A stretch of 37,187 nucleotides of DNA from an uncultured Clostridia bacterium (lineage in GTDB: Bacteria; Bacillota; Clostridia; Oscillospirales; Ruminococcaceae): the NCBI GenBank assembly GCA_947629335.1, contig CANRDI010000018.1, positions 1-37,187 of the forward strand, in the 5' to 3' direction. How positions within the stretch are numbered: the first letter of the stretch is position 1; every line of letters begins with the position of its first letter. Of this stretch, positions 6,796-15,356 are shown one piece after another. The position numbers were made by a program, and so were the translations under genes. The notes below the pieces were generated by a model, which saw only the letters and a list, made by a program, of their open reading frames with translations, was not told the origin of the DNA and did not search any database.

Positions 6796-8928
6796 ATGTT
6801 TGAAAATTATAAAGTATTTAAAACAATGTTTGCCGGAAGAGAAATAAAGGTCGAGACGGGTAAAGTCTGCGGTCTTGCAAACGGCTCATGCTGGGTGACT
6901 TACGGCGAAACGGTAGTTATGGTAAACGTCACTGCTTCTCCTAAACCCCGCGAGAGCGTGGATTTCTTCCCGCTTTCCGTTGACTATGAGGAAAAGCTCT
7001 ATTCTGTGGGAAAAATTCCCGGAGGATTTTTAAAGCGCGAGGGCAGACCGAGCGAAAAGGCTATCCTTACTTCGCGCGTTGTTGACCGTCCGATGCGCCC
7101 GCTGTTCCCGAAGGATATGAGAAACGACGTGGCGATTACTATGACGGTTTTGTCGGTTGACCCCGACTGTTCGCCCGAAATTATGGGCATGATAGGCGCG
7201 TCAATTGCCGTTTCGATTTCTGATGTTCCGTGGAACGGTCCTATAGGCGGCATTTCCGTAGGTCTTGTCGATGGGGAGATCGTGCTTATGCCCGATGCCG
7301 AGCAGCGCAACAAGAGCGATCTTAACCTCACGGTTGCTTCTTCCGAAAAGAAAGTGGTTATGATCGAAGCAGGCGCGAACGAGGTCGACGACGACACGAT
7401 GTTCAAGGCGATAATGGCGGGACACGAGGAAATTGTAAAGAGCCTTATTCCGTTTATAAAGGATATTCAGGCGCAGATCGGAAAGCCGAAGTTCTCGTTT
7501 GAGAGCATGGAAGTCGATCACGATATGTACGACGCAATTTCCGAATTTGCAATTGAAAAAGTCCGCTATGCAATGGACACGGACGACAAGAATATCCGCG
7601 AAGAGCGCTTACAGCCCGTCTATGCGGAAGTCCATGCGAAGTTTGACGAGGTATATCCCGAACAAGCGGCAATGATAGACGAATGTATGTACAAGCTGCA
7701 AAAATTCGTAGTCAGAAGGTGGCTGCTTGACGACGGAAAGAGAGTTGACGGAAGAAAGCTCGACGAGATACGTCCGCTTGCTGCGGAAGTTGCAGTTTTG
7801 CCGAGAGTTCACGGCTCCGGAATATTTACGCGCGGTCAGACGCAGGTAATGACTATCTGCACGCTTGGTCCTGTTTCTGACAGCCAGAAGCTCGAAGGTC
7901 TCGACGAAGAGGACGGAAAGCGCTATATGCACCACTACAACTTCCCGTCATATTCTGTCGGCGAAACAAAGGCTTCGCGCGGTCCCGGCAGACGTGAGAT
8001 AGGTCACGGAGCGCTTGCGGAAAGAGCGCTGCTGCCTGTTATTCCGTCGGTAGAAGAATTTCCGTATGCGATAAGACTTGTTTCAGAGGTACTTTCCTCA
8101 AACGGTTCTACTTCACAAGGCTCTGTCTGCGGCTCGACGCTTGCTCTTATGGACGCGGGCGTTCCGATAAAGAAGCCCGTGGCGGGAATTTCCTGCGGAC
8201 TTATTACCGAGGGCGACCGCTGGATGACAATGGTCGATATTCAGGGTGTAGAGGACTTCTTCGGCGATATGGACTTCAAAGTTGCAGGCACTCATGAAGG
8301 CATCACGGCTATCCAAATGGATCTTAAAATCGACGGTCTTACTCCCGAAATTATCAAGAACGCATTTGAAAAGACCCACAAAGCGCGCGATTATATACTT
8401 GACGAGGTAATGCTGAAGGCAATTGACAAGCCGCGCGAGACTGTCGGAAAGTATGCTCCGAAGATGCTCACAACGAAAGTTCCCGTTGACAAGATAAGCG
8501 AGGTCATCGGAAAGGGCGGAAAGGTCATTCAAAAGCTCTGCGCGGACTTCGAGGTCAAGATCGACGTGGACGAGGACGGAAACGTATTTATCTGCGGCGC
8601 GGATCTTGCAAAGGCAAATGCGTGCGTTCAGGTAATTTCGACTATAGTAAATCCTCCGGAGATAGGCGCTATCTACAAGGGCAAGGTCGTAAAAATAATG
8701 AGCTTCGGCGCGTTTGTTGAGATAGCTCCCGGAAAGGACGGAATGGTTCATATCTCGAAACTTGAGAACCACCGTGTTGAAAAGGTCGAGGACGTTGTTT
8801 CCGTAGGCGATGAGATAATCGTAAAGGTTATGGAAATAGATAACCAAGGGCGCATAAATCTCTCCAGAAAAGACGCGCTCGCGGATATCGAGGCAAAGAA
8901 AAAACAGCAGAACGCTGAAAACAATTAA
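6796..8928 (+). CDS. pnp: Polyribonucleotide nucleotidyltransferase (PNPase)
   Basis: A phosphorolytic 3'-to-5' exoribonuclease acting in mRNA decay and quality control. The 710 residues have the full architecture: first RNase PH domain (about 1-230, with DFFPLSVDYEEK and GGFLKREGRPSEKAIL), a helical linker, second RNase PH domain (about 310-545, with GQTQVMTICTLG, GETKASRGPGRREIGHGAL and GDMDFKVAGT), then KH (KISEVIGKGGKVIQKL) and S1 (GAIYKGKVVKIMSFGAFVEI) RNA-binding domains. A GAAAGGAA site precedes the start. It lies directly after rpsO and ends at a bidirectional terminator. Confidence 0.98.
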   Translation: MFENYKVFKTMFAGREIKVETGKVCGLANGSCWVTYGETVVMVNVTASPKPRESVDFFPLSVDYEEKLYSVGKIPGGFLKREGRPSEKAILTSRVVDRPMRPLFPKDMRNDVAITMTVLSVDPDCSPEIMGMIGASIAVSISDVPWNGPIGGISVGLVDGEIVLMPDAEQRNKSDLNLTVASSEKKVVMIEAGANEVDDDTMFKAIMAGHEEIVKSLIPFIKDIQAQIGKPKFSFESMEVDHDMYDAISEFAIEKVRYAMDTDDKNIREERLQPVYAEVHAKFDEVYPEQAAMIDECMYKLQKFVVRRWLLDDGKRVDGRKLDEIRPLAAEVAVLPRVHGSGIFTRGQTQVMTICTLGPVSDSQKLEGLDEEDGKRYMHHYNFPSYSVGETKASRGPGRREIGHGALAERALLPVIPSVEEFPYAIRLVSEVLSSNGSTSQGSVCGSTLALMDAGVPIKKPVAGISCGLITEGDRWMTMVDIQGVEDFFGDMDFKVAGTHEGITAIQMDLKIDGLTPEIIKNAFEKTHKARDYILDEVMLKAIDKPRETVGKYAPKMLTTKVPVDKISEVIGKGGKVIQKLCADFEVKIDVDEDGNVFICGADLAKANACVQVISTIVNPPEIGAIYKGKVVKIMSFGAFVEIAPGKDGMVHISKLENHRVEKVEDVVSVGDEIIVKVMEIDNQGRINLSRKDALADIEAKKKQQNAENN

Positions 8929-8937
8929 AGACAATAA

Positions 8938-8971
8938 AAGATCCCCCAAAAATGCTTGGGGGATCTTTTTA
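8938..8971. terminator. Bidirectional terminator between pnp and cotH-like gene
   Basis: The 11-bp stem AGATCCCCCAA / TTGGGGGATCT encloses a short loop, with A-rich DNA on the left and TTTTT on the right. It therefore serves pnp on the plus strand and the convergent CotH-like gene on the minus strand, whose stop codon lies inside it. Confidence 0.9.
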
Positions 8972-10291
8972 TGATTGATTCTCTATAAACCCTTTTTCCT
9001 TATAGATTTCAGGTATCCTCTTTTCAAGATATTCGGCGCGCTCTTTGATATATCCTGCAAAGCCGTAGTGATAATCGCTGTTAAACTCGCTGTTGAACAG
9101 GTGATATTTTCCGCGCGGATCGTTTTTAACGCTGTCGTAAAGCATTTCGTAAAGCGGGTCGGCTTCATTTTCGCCGAAATTTTTAAGCCAGCTTAAAACC
9201 TCGCTGCAATAATCCAGATAGACCTTATAATATTCATCTACCGCAAGCAGCTTTTGTATGAGCGGTCTTTGCGAAAGCTCGGTATCCTCGCCCGAAAGCC
9301 CGCTTTTTATGTCCATCTGCGCGCCCGCGCTCGGACGAAATCCCCAGTCAGTCTGATAAAAGCACATATCCATATCCCACGGGATAACGTGAAAAACTCC
9401 GTCGTCAAAATAAAGCATATAATTATGTGCGGAATATCCGCCGTATCCATCACAGTGGTGAATGACAGCACCCACAGCAATGTATTTAAGAGCCGAATCA
9501 ACGTCAAGTATGCTTTCTATCTCGCCCTTTTCACCGAGCGGCATTTCGTCAAGCACTTGCACGAGCCGATTTAGGTCGTTTTTTGACGTGTCCTTTCCTT
9601 TTTTCTGCTTTACAGCCCACGACACCATATCTGTCGTAAGCGTTGCCATTTCGTCGGTTTTGTAGAGGTTGTGATTTGAACTGTTGAAAACGCGGTTTAA
9701 AAAACTTTTGTCAATTTCTTCCACGCCCGTGTAAACGCCAAGAAACTCGTCATTGAGATAGACATTGAAAAACGTGCAGAGCGGAGCATACCCGCCTATC
9801 GCGCGAAAAGCTTCATATCCTGCGTACTGGCGCGCGTATGAAAAGTCAATGGAATTGTTGCAAAGCACAAGCTCGTCAAGTCCCCAAAAACTGTTGTCCG
9901 TATATTTGTCAAACTTTATCTTGAACGGAAACGACGTAGAGCCGTATTCTAACGCCGTATCAAGCGTAGAGTTCCCGTGAGTTTTTATCCCGCAGTCTGC
10001 TATGGCGGCGTCATCTATCACAATGTCCGCGTGCTGATATTCTTTATCTTTTGGGGCAGCGCAAACAGCGCTCCAGTCCGATTGAGAAATATCTATCTTC
10101 AGCGTATGGACAGCTTTTTCTTTGAAAAATTCGACATATTCGGGTTCGCTGACTTCAAAATCTCCTATATCGCTGCTCTCCAAAATGGGCGTTTCGTAGT
10201 TATCTGAGAATATGCTGTCGGAATTGACGTTTTCGCACCCCGAAAGCATCAGAACAAATAATGCCGTAATTATTGCTGAAATTTTTTTCAT
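8969..10291 (-). CDS. CotH-kinase-domain lipoprotein (copy 1)
   Basis: A 440-residue predicted lipoprotein: signal peptide with lipobox LSGC (Cys19), so exported and lipid-anchored. The body is a CotH kinase domain, an atypical protein-kinase fold known from Bacillus spore-coat protein CotH and also found in extracellular proteins of gut clostridia. Visible features are IKTHGNST near 102, FPFKIKFDKY near 121, NLYKTDEMA near 208, HNYMLYFDDGVF near 289 and IPWDMDMCF near 303, the last containing the Asp residues that would bind metal and nucleotide. It is 50 bp downstream of a paralogue in the same direction. The substrate is unknown; a cell-surface phosphorylation role is inferred from the family. 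Confidence 0.88.
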   Translation of the reverse strand: MKKISAIITALFVLMLSGCENVNSDSIFSDNYETPILESSDIGDFEVSEPEYVEFFKEKAVHTLKIDISQSDWSAVCAAPKDKEYQHADIVIDDAAIADCGIKTHGNSTLDTALEYGSTSFPFKIKFDKYTDNSFWGLDELVLCNNSIDFSYARQYAGYEAFRAIGGYAPLCTFFNVYLNDEFLGVYTGVEEIDKSFLNRVFNSSNHNLYKTDEMATLTTDMVSWAVKQKKGKDTSKNDLNRLVQVLDEMPLGEKGEIESILDVDSALKYIAVGAVIHHCDGYGGYSAHNYMLYFDDGVFHVIPWDMDMCFYQTDWGFRPSAGAQMDIKSGLSGEDTELSQRPLIQKLLAVDEYYKVYLDYCSEVLSWLKNFGENEADPLYEMLYDSVKNDPRGKYHLFNSEFNSDYHYGFAGYIKERAEYLEKRIPEIYKEKGFIENQS

Positions 10292-10340
10292 ATGTGTGCC
10301 TCATTTTATGATAAGATGTTGATTATATTTGAGTATTATG

Positions 10341-11717
10341 TTATTCGGCCATTAACTCTTCAAGGCGCTTTGTAAGATAGATATGGCGCTCGTGAATGAA
10401 ATAAGCGATCCCCTCGCTGAAAGCTCTGTTGTATTCCTGAGATACTCTCCAATATCCGTAAAATCCCGTCGGGTCGTTCTTTGCGTGTTCTCCTATTATC
10501 TCCCATGCTTCATCGAGCCAGCCGCTCTCGTCTATCTCCTTCAGCCAGTCGTTGAGTTCGGAACAATATTGAAGATATTTGTTATAGTATTCGTCAACTG
10601 CCAACAATTTCTGTACAAGAGGGCGCTGTGATTCTGCGACGCCTCCCGTTATCGGAGAAGCAATATCCTGCTTCGCTCCGGGACTATCCGTATAATATGC
10701 TTGCCATTTCAGACAGCATTCATTCATATCCCATGGGATAAAATAGAAAATCCCTCCGCTCATATACAAATAATAGTTGTGGCAAAAAACACCCGCATAA
10801 TCGTCCCAGTTATGCAGAACCGCGTCTACGGCAAAATTTTTCAGCACCGAATCAACGTCAAGTATATTTTCAATATCCCCTTTCTCTCCCAACGGCATTT
10901 CATTCAGAACTTTCACAAGATATTTTAGATCGCTCATGCTCTGATCTGTACCCTTTTTCTGCTCAAATACATTATAATCCATATTAGGTAAAAGCGTTGC
11001 GAAATTATTAGCCTTGTATAGATTGTGCTTGCGGCTGTTGAAAACGCGGTCAAGAAAACTGCCGTCAACTGCCTCGACGCCCACATAAAGTCCATGAAGT
11101 TTACCGTTTGCGTAAATATTGAACAGCGTCACATACGGCGCTTCCAGATCAAGTACTCTGAATGCCTCATATCCGATATACTCGCGCAAATACGACCTGT
11201 CGTCCGCTACATTAAGCAGTACCAGCTCGTCAAGTCCCATAAACGTTCTGTCGTCAACATATTTGTCAAACTTCAGCTTGAAAGGCGGACGGTAGTTATC
11301 GCCATTTATAGCATATGCAGTCAGCGATGAGTTTCCCCTCGTCTTTATCGCCGTATTGTCATATCTCATTCCGTCGATAATTACATTCGCATTTCTGTAT
11401 TGTTTTGCATAAGGATTGTACAAAAGGAAATTCCAGTCCTGCGTTTCCATTTCAAGCTCCAGAGTATGGACCTCTAACCCCTTGAAAAACTCAATATACT
11501 CCGGTTCTTCCGGCTCTGCGGGAACGGCGCTTCCCGAATTTTCACCCGAATTTTCGTTTGAATTTTCGCCGCTGCTGTTATTCGAGGGTTCGCTGTCGGT
11601 GCTGTTATCCGGATCTTTTACGATTATTTCGAGCGGAACATATTGTTCTGAATTGCGACACCCGGACATCATAAGTACGACCATTGCCAAAACTGCTGCA
11701 AGAATTTTTTTCATCAT
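10341..11717 (-). CDS. CotH-kinase-domain lipoprotein (copy 2)
   Basis: A 458-residue paralogue of the downstream gene. It has a lipobox MSGC (Cys20) and then a low-complexity Ser/Asn/Gly/Glu linker (about residues 38-70) that would hold the kinase domain away from the membrane. The CotH domain includes IKTRGNSSL, FKLKFDKYVDD, HNLYKANNFA, HNYYLYMSGGIF and IPWDMNECC. Relative to copy 1, the acidic pair before the glycine of the hairpin (DDG) reads SGG, so the two copies may differ in substrate or activity. Transcription probably starts at the promoter near 11949-11977 and continues into copy 1. Confidence 0.88.
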   Translation of the reverse strand: MMKKILAAVLAMVVLMMSGCRNSEQYVPLEIIVKDPDNSTDSEPSNNSSGENSNENSGENSGSAVPAEPEEPEYIEFFKGLEVHTLELEMETQDWNFLLYNPYAKQYRNANVIIDGMRYDNTAIKTRGNSSLTAYAINGDNYRPPFKLKFDKYVDDRTFMGLDELVLLNVADDRSYLREYIGYEAFRVLDLEAPYVTLFNIYANGKLHGLYVGVEAVDGSFLDRVFNSRKHNLYKANNFATLLPNMDYNVFEQKKGTDQSMSDLKYLVKVLNEMPLGEKGDIENILDVDSVLKNFAVDAVLHNWDDYAGVFCHNYYLYMSGGIFYFIPWDMNECCLKWQAYYTDSPGAKQDIASPITGGVAESQRPLVQKLLAVDEYYNKYLQYCSELNDWLKEIDESGWLDEAWEIIGEHAKNDPTGFYGYWRVSQEYNRAFSEGIAYFIHERHIYLTKRLEELMAE

Positions 11718-11792
11718 TGTTCCTCCAAAGAAACCTCACAAAAACAAAATTTTTTGTGTTGCATTACTGCGATCATTGCACAAACGGATATA

Positions 11793-11864
11793 CTATATAT
11801 TATCGCTGCGGTAAGACAGCACGATAACAATTGCTGCAAAGAATACTGCCGAAATTTTATCCAT
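11793..11864 (-). pseudogene. Possible stub of a third CotH lipoprotein gene
   Basis: A 23-codon ORF beginning MDKISAVFFAAIVIVLS resembles the signal peptide of copy 1 (MKKISAIITALFVLMLS), but the lipobox cysteine is gone and a stop follows YRSDNI. No good ribosome binding site precedes it. It lies on the same strand between the promoter and copy 2. It is best read as the remnant of a deleted third copy. Chance similarity between hydrophobic signal peptides is possible. Confidence 0.35.
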
Positions 11865-11948
11865 AAATGTTTCTTATATAAGATCAAAAAAACATTGCTT
11901 AATTATCGCTGTATAAATTTTCCGTCTTATTTGTAAATACATATTTTT

Positions 11949-11977
11949 ATTATAACACATATTGCTTTTAATTACAA
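11949..11977 (-). promoter_or_regulatory. Promoter of the CotH gene pair
   Basis: Minus strand: -35 TTGTAA (11972-11977), 17-base spacer, perfect -10 TATAAT (11949-11954). It leaves a leader of about 225 bases before the ATG at 11717. Confidence 0.72.
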
Positions 11978-12283
11978 GACCTTTTTCGACATAATATAAA
12001 AAGTTTTTTTGTCAATATTCGGACAAAAAAGCAAACGACCGCCTTAGTATATTATAGGTTTACGGAAGGCTGACATTCCGCAGGCTGTCGATAAAGCCCC
12101 ATCTGCGTTGCAGCGGTTTAATGCTACAGCCACAAAGGATAGTTGCATTGCAGCTTCAGCGTTTTGTGTGAAGCGCATAATGCATACCGGAGCGTTCTCA
12201 ACAGCCTGAGTTTTGACTTTTTATACAGTTTGGTCTTATATACTCCAAAAATATTCTATTGTAAAATTTACAAAACAATACTC
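11978..12283. other. Non-coding, possibly decayed DNA
   Basis: No convincing gene is seen. The stretch contains AGGCTGTCGATAAAGCC (12088-12104) and a related reverse segment CAACAGCCTGAGTTTTGA (about 12200-12217), which look like halves of an older inverted repeat. The open frames across it have no family features. Confidence 0.4.
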
Positions 12284-12312
12284 TTGACGAAAGAGAAAAA
12301 ATGTGGTATAAT
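12284..12312 (+). promoter_or_regulatory. Promoter of the vWA-PP2C-SseB cluster
   Basis: -35 TTGACG (12284-12289), 17-base spacer, perfect -10 TATAAT (12307-12312), about 70 bases before the first ATG. Confidence 0.82.
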
Positions 12313-12386
12313 TATAGCGTATAATTCAATAACAGGGCTTTTAAAGCAAAAATCGCCCCATTCATTTTATTAAGGGAGGACGTAAA

Positions 12387-13124
12387 ATGTCTGACACACC
12401 ATTAAATCCCTTTGATGACGCAGAAGAGATCGCCAAAAAATCAATGGTTCTTTTTCTGCTTATCGACTGCTCAGGAAGTATGAGCGGGTCGAAGATAGGT
12501 ACGGTAAACTCCGTTATGGAAGAGCTTATTCCCGAAATACGCGGGATAGGCGGCGCAGATGCGGATATAAAAATCGCTGTCCTGAAATTTTCGGGAGGAA
12601 GCGAGTGGATGTATCCCGAACCCGTTTCCGTCGAGAATTTTGAATGGAAACCGCTCGACGCGGAAAACGTGACCGACCTCGGAAGCGCGTTTACAGAGCT
12701 TTCGTCAAAACTTTCAAGAAATTCGTTTATGAACAGCCCGTCGCTGTCGTTCGCGCCGGTCATGATCCTTATGTCCGACGGTTATCCTACGGACAATTTT
12801 GAAAAGGGACTTGAAGAACTTCGCCGAAACCGTTGGTATTCGGCAGGAATAAAGGCGGCGGTTGCAATAGGCGAGGACGCGGATCTCGACATTCTCGAAC
12901 GCTTTACCGAAAACCCCGACAGCGTAGTTACCGCTCACAACGGAGAGGCTCTCGCAAAGCTCGTTAAATTCGTAGCCGTAACTTCTTCTCAGATCGGAAG
13001 CAGAAGCGTAAGGCTCGCGGAAACCGAAGAAGATTTCCGTACAAAACAAGAAGCCGCCGCAGAACAAATACGCGAATTTGCCGAAAGCGACGAAATAAAC
13101 GAGGATATTGAAGAGGGTTGGTAA
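12387..13124 (+). CDS. von Willebrand factor A domain protein, TerY-like
   Basis: A 245-residue soluble protein made almost entirely of one vWA domain. The complete metal-ion-dependent adhesion site is present: DCSGSMS (27-33), Thr96 in VTDLGSAF and Asp131 in MSDGYPTD. The small size, absence of a signal peptide and position next to a PP2C phosphatase match the TerY class of intracellular vWA proteins known from tellurium-resistance and related stress gene sets. The acidic C-terminal tail (about 210-245) is probably helical. A strong GGGAGGA site precedes the start, and it is the first gene after the promoter. Its binding partner is unknown. Confidence 0.85.
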   Translation: MSDTPLNPFDDAEEIAKKSMVLFLLIDCSGSMSGSKIGTVNSVMEELIPEIRGIGGADADIKIAVLKFSGGSEWMYPEPVSVENFEWKPLDAENVTDLGSAFTELSSKLSRNSFMNSPSLSFAPVMILMSDGYPTDNFEKGLEELRRNRWYSAGIKAAVAIGEDADLDILERFTENPDSVVTAHNGEALAKLVKFVAVTSSQIGSRSVRLAETEEDFRTKQEAAAEQIREFAESDEINEDIEEGW

Positions 13125-13228
13125 ACAGCGCGCAGGTACAGTAAAAGGTAATTTGTACTTAAAGGTTTTTTAAACTGCCTTAACAGCGTCAATTACTAAA
13201 TTACAGACTGCTAATTACTAAAAACAAT

Positions 13229-14029
13229 ATGAGTTTAAAATTCAAAGGATATGCTCTGTCAGTCAGAGGAGCTTCTCATGAGGACGACGGCTCGCCCTGT
13301 CAGGACAGCGCAAGGATTTTTACATGCGAAAACTTTGCCGTTGCGGCGGTCTCGGACGGTCACGGAAGCGAAAAGCACTTCAGAAGCGCTTCGGGAAGTG
13401 AAATGGCTACGCGCGTCGCTATACGCTCGATATGCGATTTTGCCGAGAGGAACAACGATCTTGACGGGATATTTAAAAACGATCCGAAAAACGTTGCGCG
13501 GAGAATTGCCGCAAACATAATATGCGGCTGGAACAACGAGATTGCCGCTCATATAAGCATACTGCCGCTCAGTGAAAAAGAGCGCGCAATATACGACAAA
13601 TACGGTTCGATACCGAACGAGGTCATGTACGGAGCGACGCTTATTGTCGCGGGAATGACCGAAAACGGCTGTTTCGGGCTTCAAATAGGCGACGGGAGTT
13701 TTCTGGCTCTAAAGGCGGACGAAATGTTTTTTCCCGTCCCCGAAGATACGAAGCTCGTCGGAAATCTTACAACATCGCTCTGTGACAACAACGCCATTGA
13801 AAGCTTCCGCTCTTTTTACAGCGAGGAAAAATTTTCGGGTATCTCGCTTTCGAGCGACGGACTTATAAACTCGTTTGTAAATATCGGAGATTTTCTGAAT
13901 TTCGGAAAACGTATACTTGTCTCGGTCGAAAACGATACGTCTTATGCCCTGAAAGAACATCTCAAAATGAGGTCGCGCTGCGGCAGCAGAGACGATATCT
14001 CCGTCGCGGCTATTTCCGCAGCCGACTAA
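13229..14029 (+). CDS. PP2C-family Ser/Thr protein phosphatase
   Basis: A 266-residue metal-dependent phosphatase. Core motifs are intact: GASHEDDGSPCQDS near residues 14-27, VSDGHG (41-46) with the metal-binding Asp43, YGATLIV, QIGDGSF (152-158), SSDG (208-211) and SRDDISVAAI (253-262). It should therefore be active. No Shine-Dalgarno sequence is evident before the ATG; the preceding 100 bp are AT-rich with a repeated AATTACTAAA. In TerY-P triads the phosphatase is paired with a vWA protein and a Ser/Thr kinase; here the vWA gene is upstream but no kinase follows. Confidence 0.9.
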   Translation: MSLKFKGYALSVRGASHEDDGSPCQDSARIFTCENFAVAAVSDGHGSEKHFRSASGSEMATRVAIRSICDFAERNNDLDGIFKNDPKNVARRIAANIICGWNNEIAAHISILPLSEKERAIYDKYGSIPNEVMYGATLIVAGMTENGCFGLQIGDGSFLALKADEMFFPVPEDTKLVGNLTTSLCDNNAIESFRSFYSEEKFSGISLSSDGLINSFVNIGDFLNFGKRILVSVENDTSYALKEHLKMRSRCGSRDDISVAAISAAD

Positions 14030-14056
14030 TAACACAACATCAGGAGGGTATTATAA

Positions 14057-14863
14057 ATGCCTAATAAATTCAAAATAAACGAACATCTCAAACCGCAGAA
14101 GCTCCACGAACTTCTTGTAAAAAGGCGCTCGATGTCCGAAGACAAGACCGACGCGGCAAATGAACTTATGGACGCTGTGGCGGCGGAGATAGTTATGAAC
14201 GCAAAGTTTTTATGTGCCGTAAAGTTTTCTGTAAAGCCTGTGGAACAAGACGACGGGACATATCTTATCGAAGACGACGCAAAGATCTCGTTTTTACTTC
14301 TTGAAAATGAAAAATTCGGGAGCATTTTCCCTCTTTTTACCGACGACAGCGAACTTGAAAAATGCGGTGCATTTACCGATTATTATACGATAATCACCGA
14401 CTTTGACGGCATTTCGGGAATGATTGCCGACGGAACAGCCGTCGCGGGCATGATGATAAATCCGTTTGACGACAATATGTTTATAAGCAGAAATGCCGTT
14501 TCAAAATGGCGCGAGAAAAAGCAGATAATGAAGACGGGCCGCGCAAATCATGTTGTAACGGAAAATACACCGCTCGAAATATATCCGCCAAATCCCTATC
14601 CCATGCAGCTTTCAAACAAGATGTGCGAGATAGCAAAAACTTTGCCCGAAATAAACGCGCTCTGGCTTCGCGGAGTTACATTGAACGGCGACAAGGGATA
14701 TATGCTCGTTATCGACGCTCAGCAGCCCGACAGGTTTTTCGACAACTTCGGAAATGCAGGAAAAGAATTTATCGGCAAAATGTCGCTTCATGTTATTCCC
14801 TACAACGGAGAGCTTGGAAAAAGAGCGACGCAGAATGTTGTTCCTATCTATTCTAAGGAATGA
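14057..14863 (+). CDS. SseB-family protein
   Basis: A 268-residue cytoplasmic protein with the two-part SseB organisation. The N-terminal part (about 45-145) has FGSIFPLFTDDSELEKC and AGMMINPFDDNMFI. The C-terminal part (about 175-265) has YPMQLSNKMCEIAKTLPEIN, ALWLRGV and GYMLVIDAQQP. SseB was named for enhanced serine sensitivity in Escherichia coli; its biochemical role is unclear. A GGAGGG site lies well placed before the ATG, and the gap from the PP2C gene is only 27 bp, so it is in the vWA-PP2C operon and may be a substrate or partner of that signalling pair. That link is inference. Confidence 0.8.
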   Translation: MPNKFKINEHLKPQKLHELLVKRRSMSEDKTDAANELMDAVAAEIVMNAKFLCAVKFSVKPVEQDDGTYLIEDDAKISFLLLENEKFGSIFPLFTDDSELEKCGAFTDYYTIITDFDGISGMIADGTAVAGMMINPFDDNMFISRNAVSKWREKKQIMKTGRANHVVTENTPLEIYPPNPYPMQLSNKMCEIAKTLPEINALWLRGVTLNGDKGYMLVIDAQQPDRFFDNFGNAGKEFIGKMSLHVIPYNGELGKRATQNVVPIYSKE

Positions 14864-14923
14864 TGTTTGTTAAAATAACCAAAATCATATCGATAAATTT
14901 TACTTTTCGGCAAAAAATTCCTG

Positions 14924-14952
14924 TGGACAATTGACGAAAACCGTGATATAAT
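14924..14952 (+). promoter_or_regulatory. Promoter of the small cysteine-rich protein gene
   Basis: -35 TGGACA (14924-14929), 17-base spacer, perfect -10 TATAAT (14947-14952). The leader to the ATG is about 110 bases. Confidence 0.7.
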
Positions 14953-15067
14953 GTAGATAGGATCAAATAAATGCAAATATTTCGGGCTGTTTGGAAAACT
15001 CTGCGTGTGCCGAAAGCAACGACGATGTTTTCTTGCAGTCGGATATAATGATAATGGAGGTAATGTT

Positions 15068-15283
15068 ATGGCTAAAAAAGCCCTGTTCGGAAACAATATA
15101 AAACCCGCGTGCAAATACTGCACACTCGGAACTGCCGCTTCGGGAGATACGATAACCTGCTCGAAATTCGGCGAGGTAAAGTCATACGATTCGTGTAAAA
15201 AGTATGTTTATAACCCGCTTAAAAGAATTCCAAAGAAAGAACTTCAGCTCGCAAACTCGGCGGTCAATGACATTGATTTCTGA
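15068..15283 (+). CDS. Small cysteine-rich protein, possible zinc binder
   Basis: A 71-residue protein starting MAKKALFGNN. Four cysteines are arranged as CKYC (near residue 16), a third in TCSKFG (near 35) and a fourth in DSCKK (near 46), a spacing able to hold one zinc ion. The C-terminal part is basic and then acidic (YNPLKRIPKKE ... NDIDF). The start is fixed by a GGAGG site 7 bases upstream; an in-frame upstream ATG at 15005 has none. It has its own promoter and a terminator just after it, so it is a monocistronic gene. I do not recognise a named family. Confidence 0.75.
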   Translation: MAKKALFGNNIKPACKYCTLGTAASGDTITCSKFGEVKSYDSCKKYVYNPLKRIPKKELQLANSAVNDIDF

Positions 15284-15298
15284 TTTGTATACATATCA

Positions 15299-15338
15299 AA
15301 CGCCCCAAAAGCATTCGGCTTTCGGGGCGCTTTTTATA
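15299..15338. terminator. Bidirectional terminator
   Basis: The stem CGCCCCAAAAGC / GCTTTCGGGGCG is followed by CTTTTT. It ends the small cysteine-rich gene and faces the convergent cellobiose phosphorylase gene. Confidence 0.88.
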
Positions 15339-15356
15339 TTATCTTTGCGGTTTTAT

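Noticed and set aside
8969-11717. Spore-coat operon
   Set aside because: CotH domains alone do not show sporulation; no cotB, cotG or other coat genes are nearby, and these proteins carry lipoprotein signals, which spore-coat CotH lacks.
12143-12373. 76-codon ORF before the vWA gene
   Set aside because: It spans the vWA promoter and the degenerate repeat region and has no start signals.
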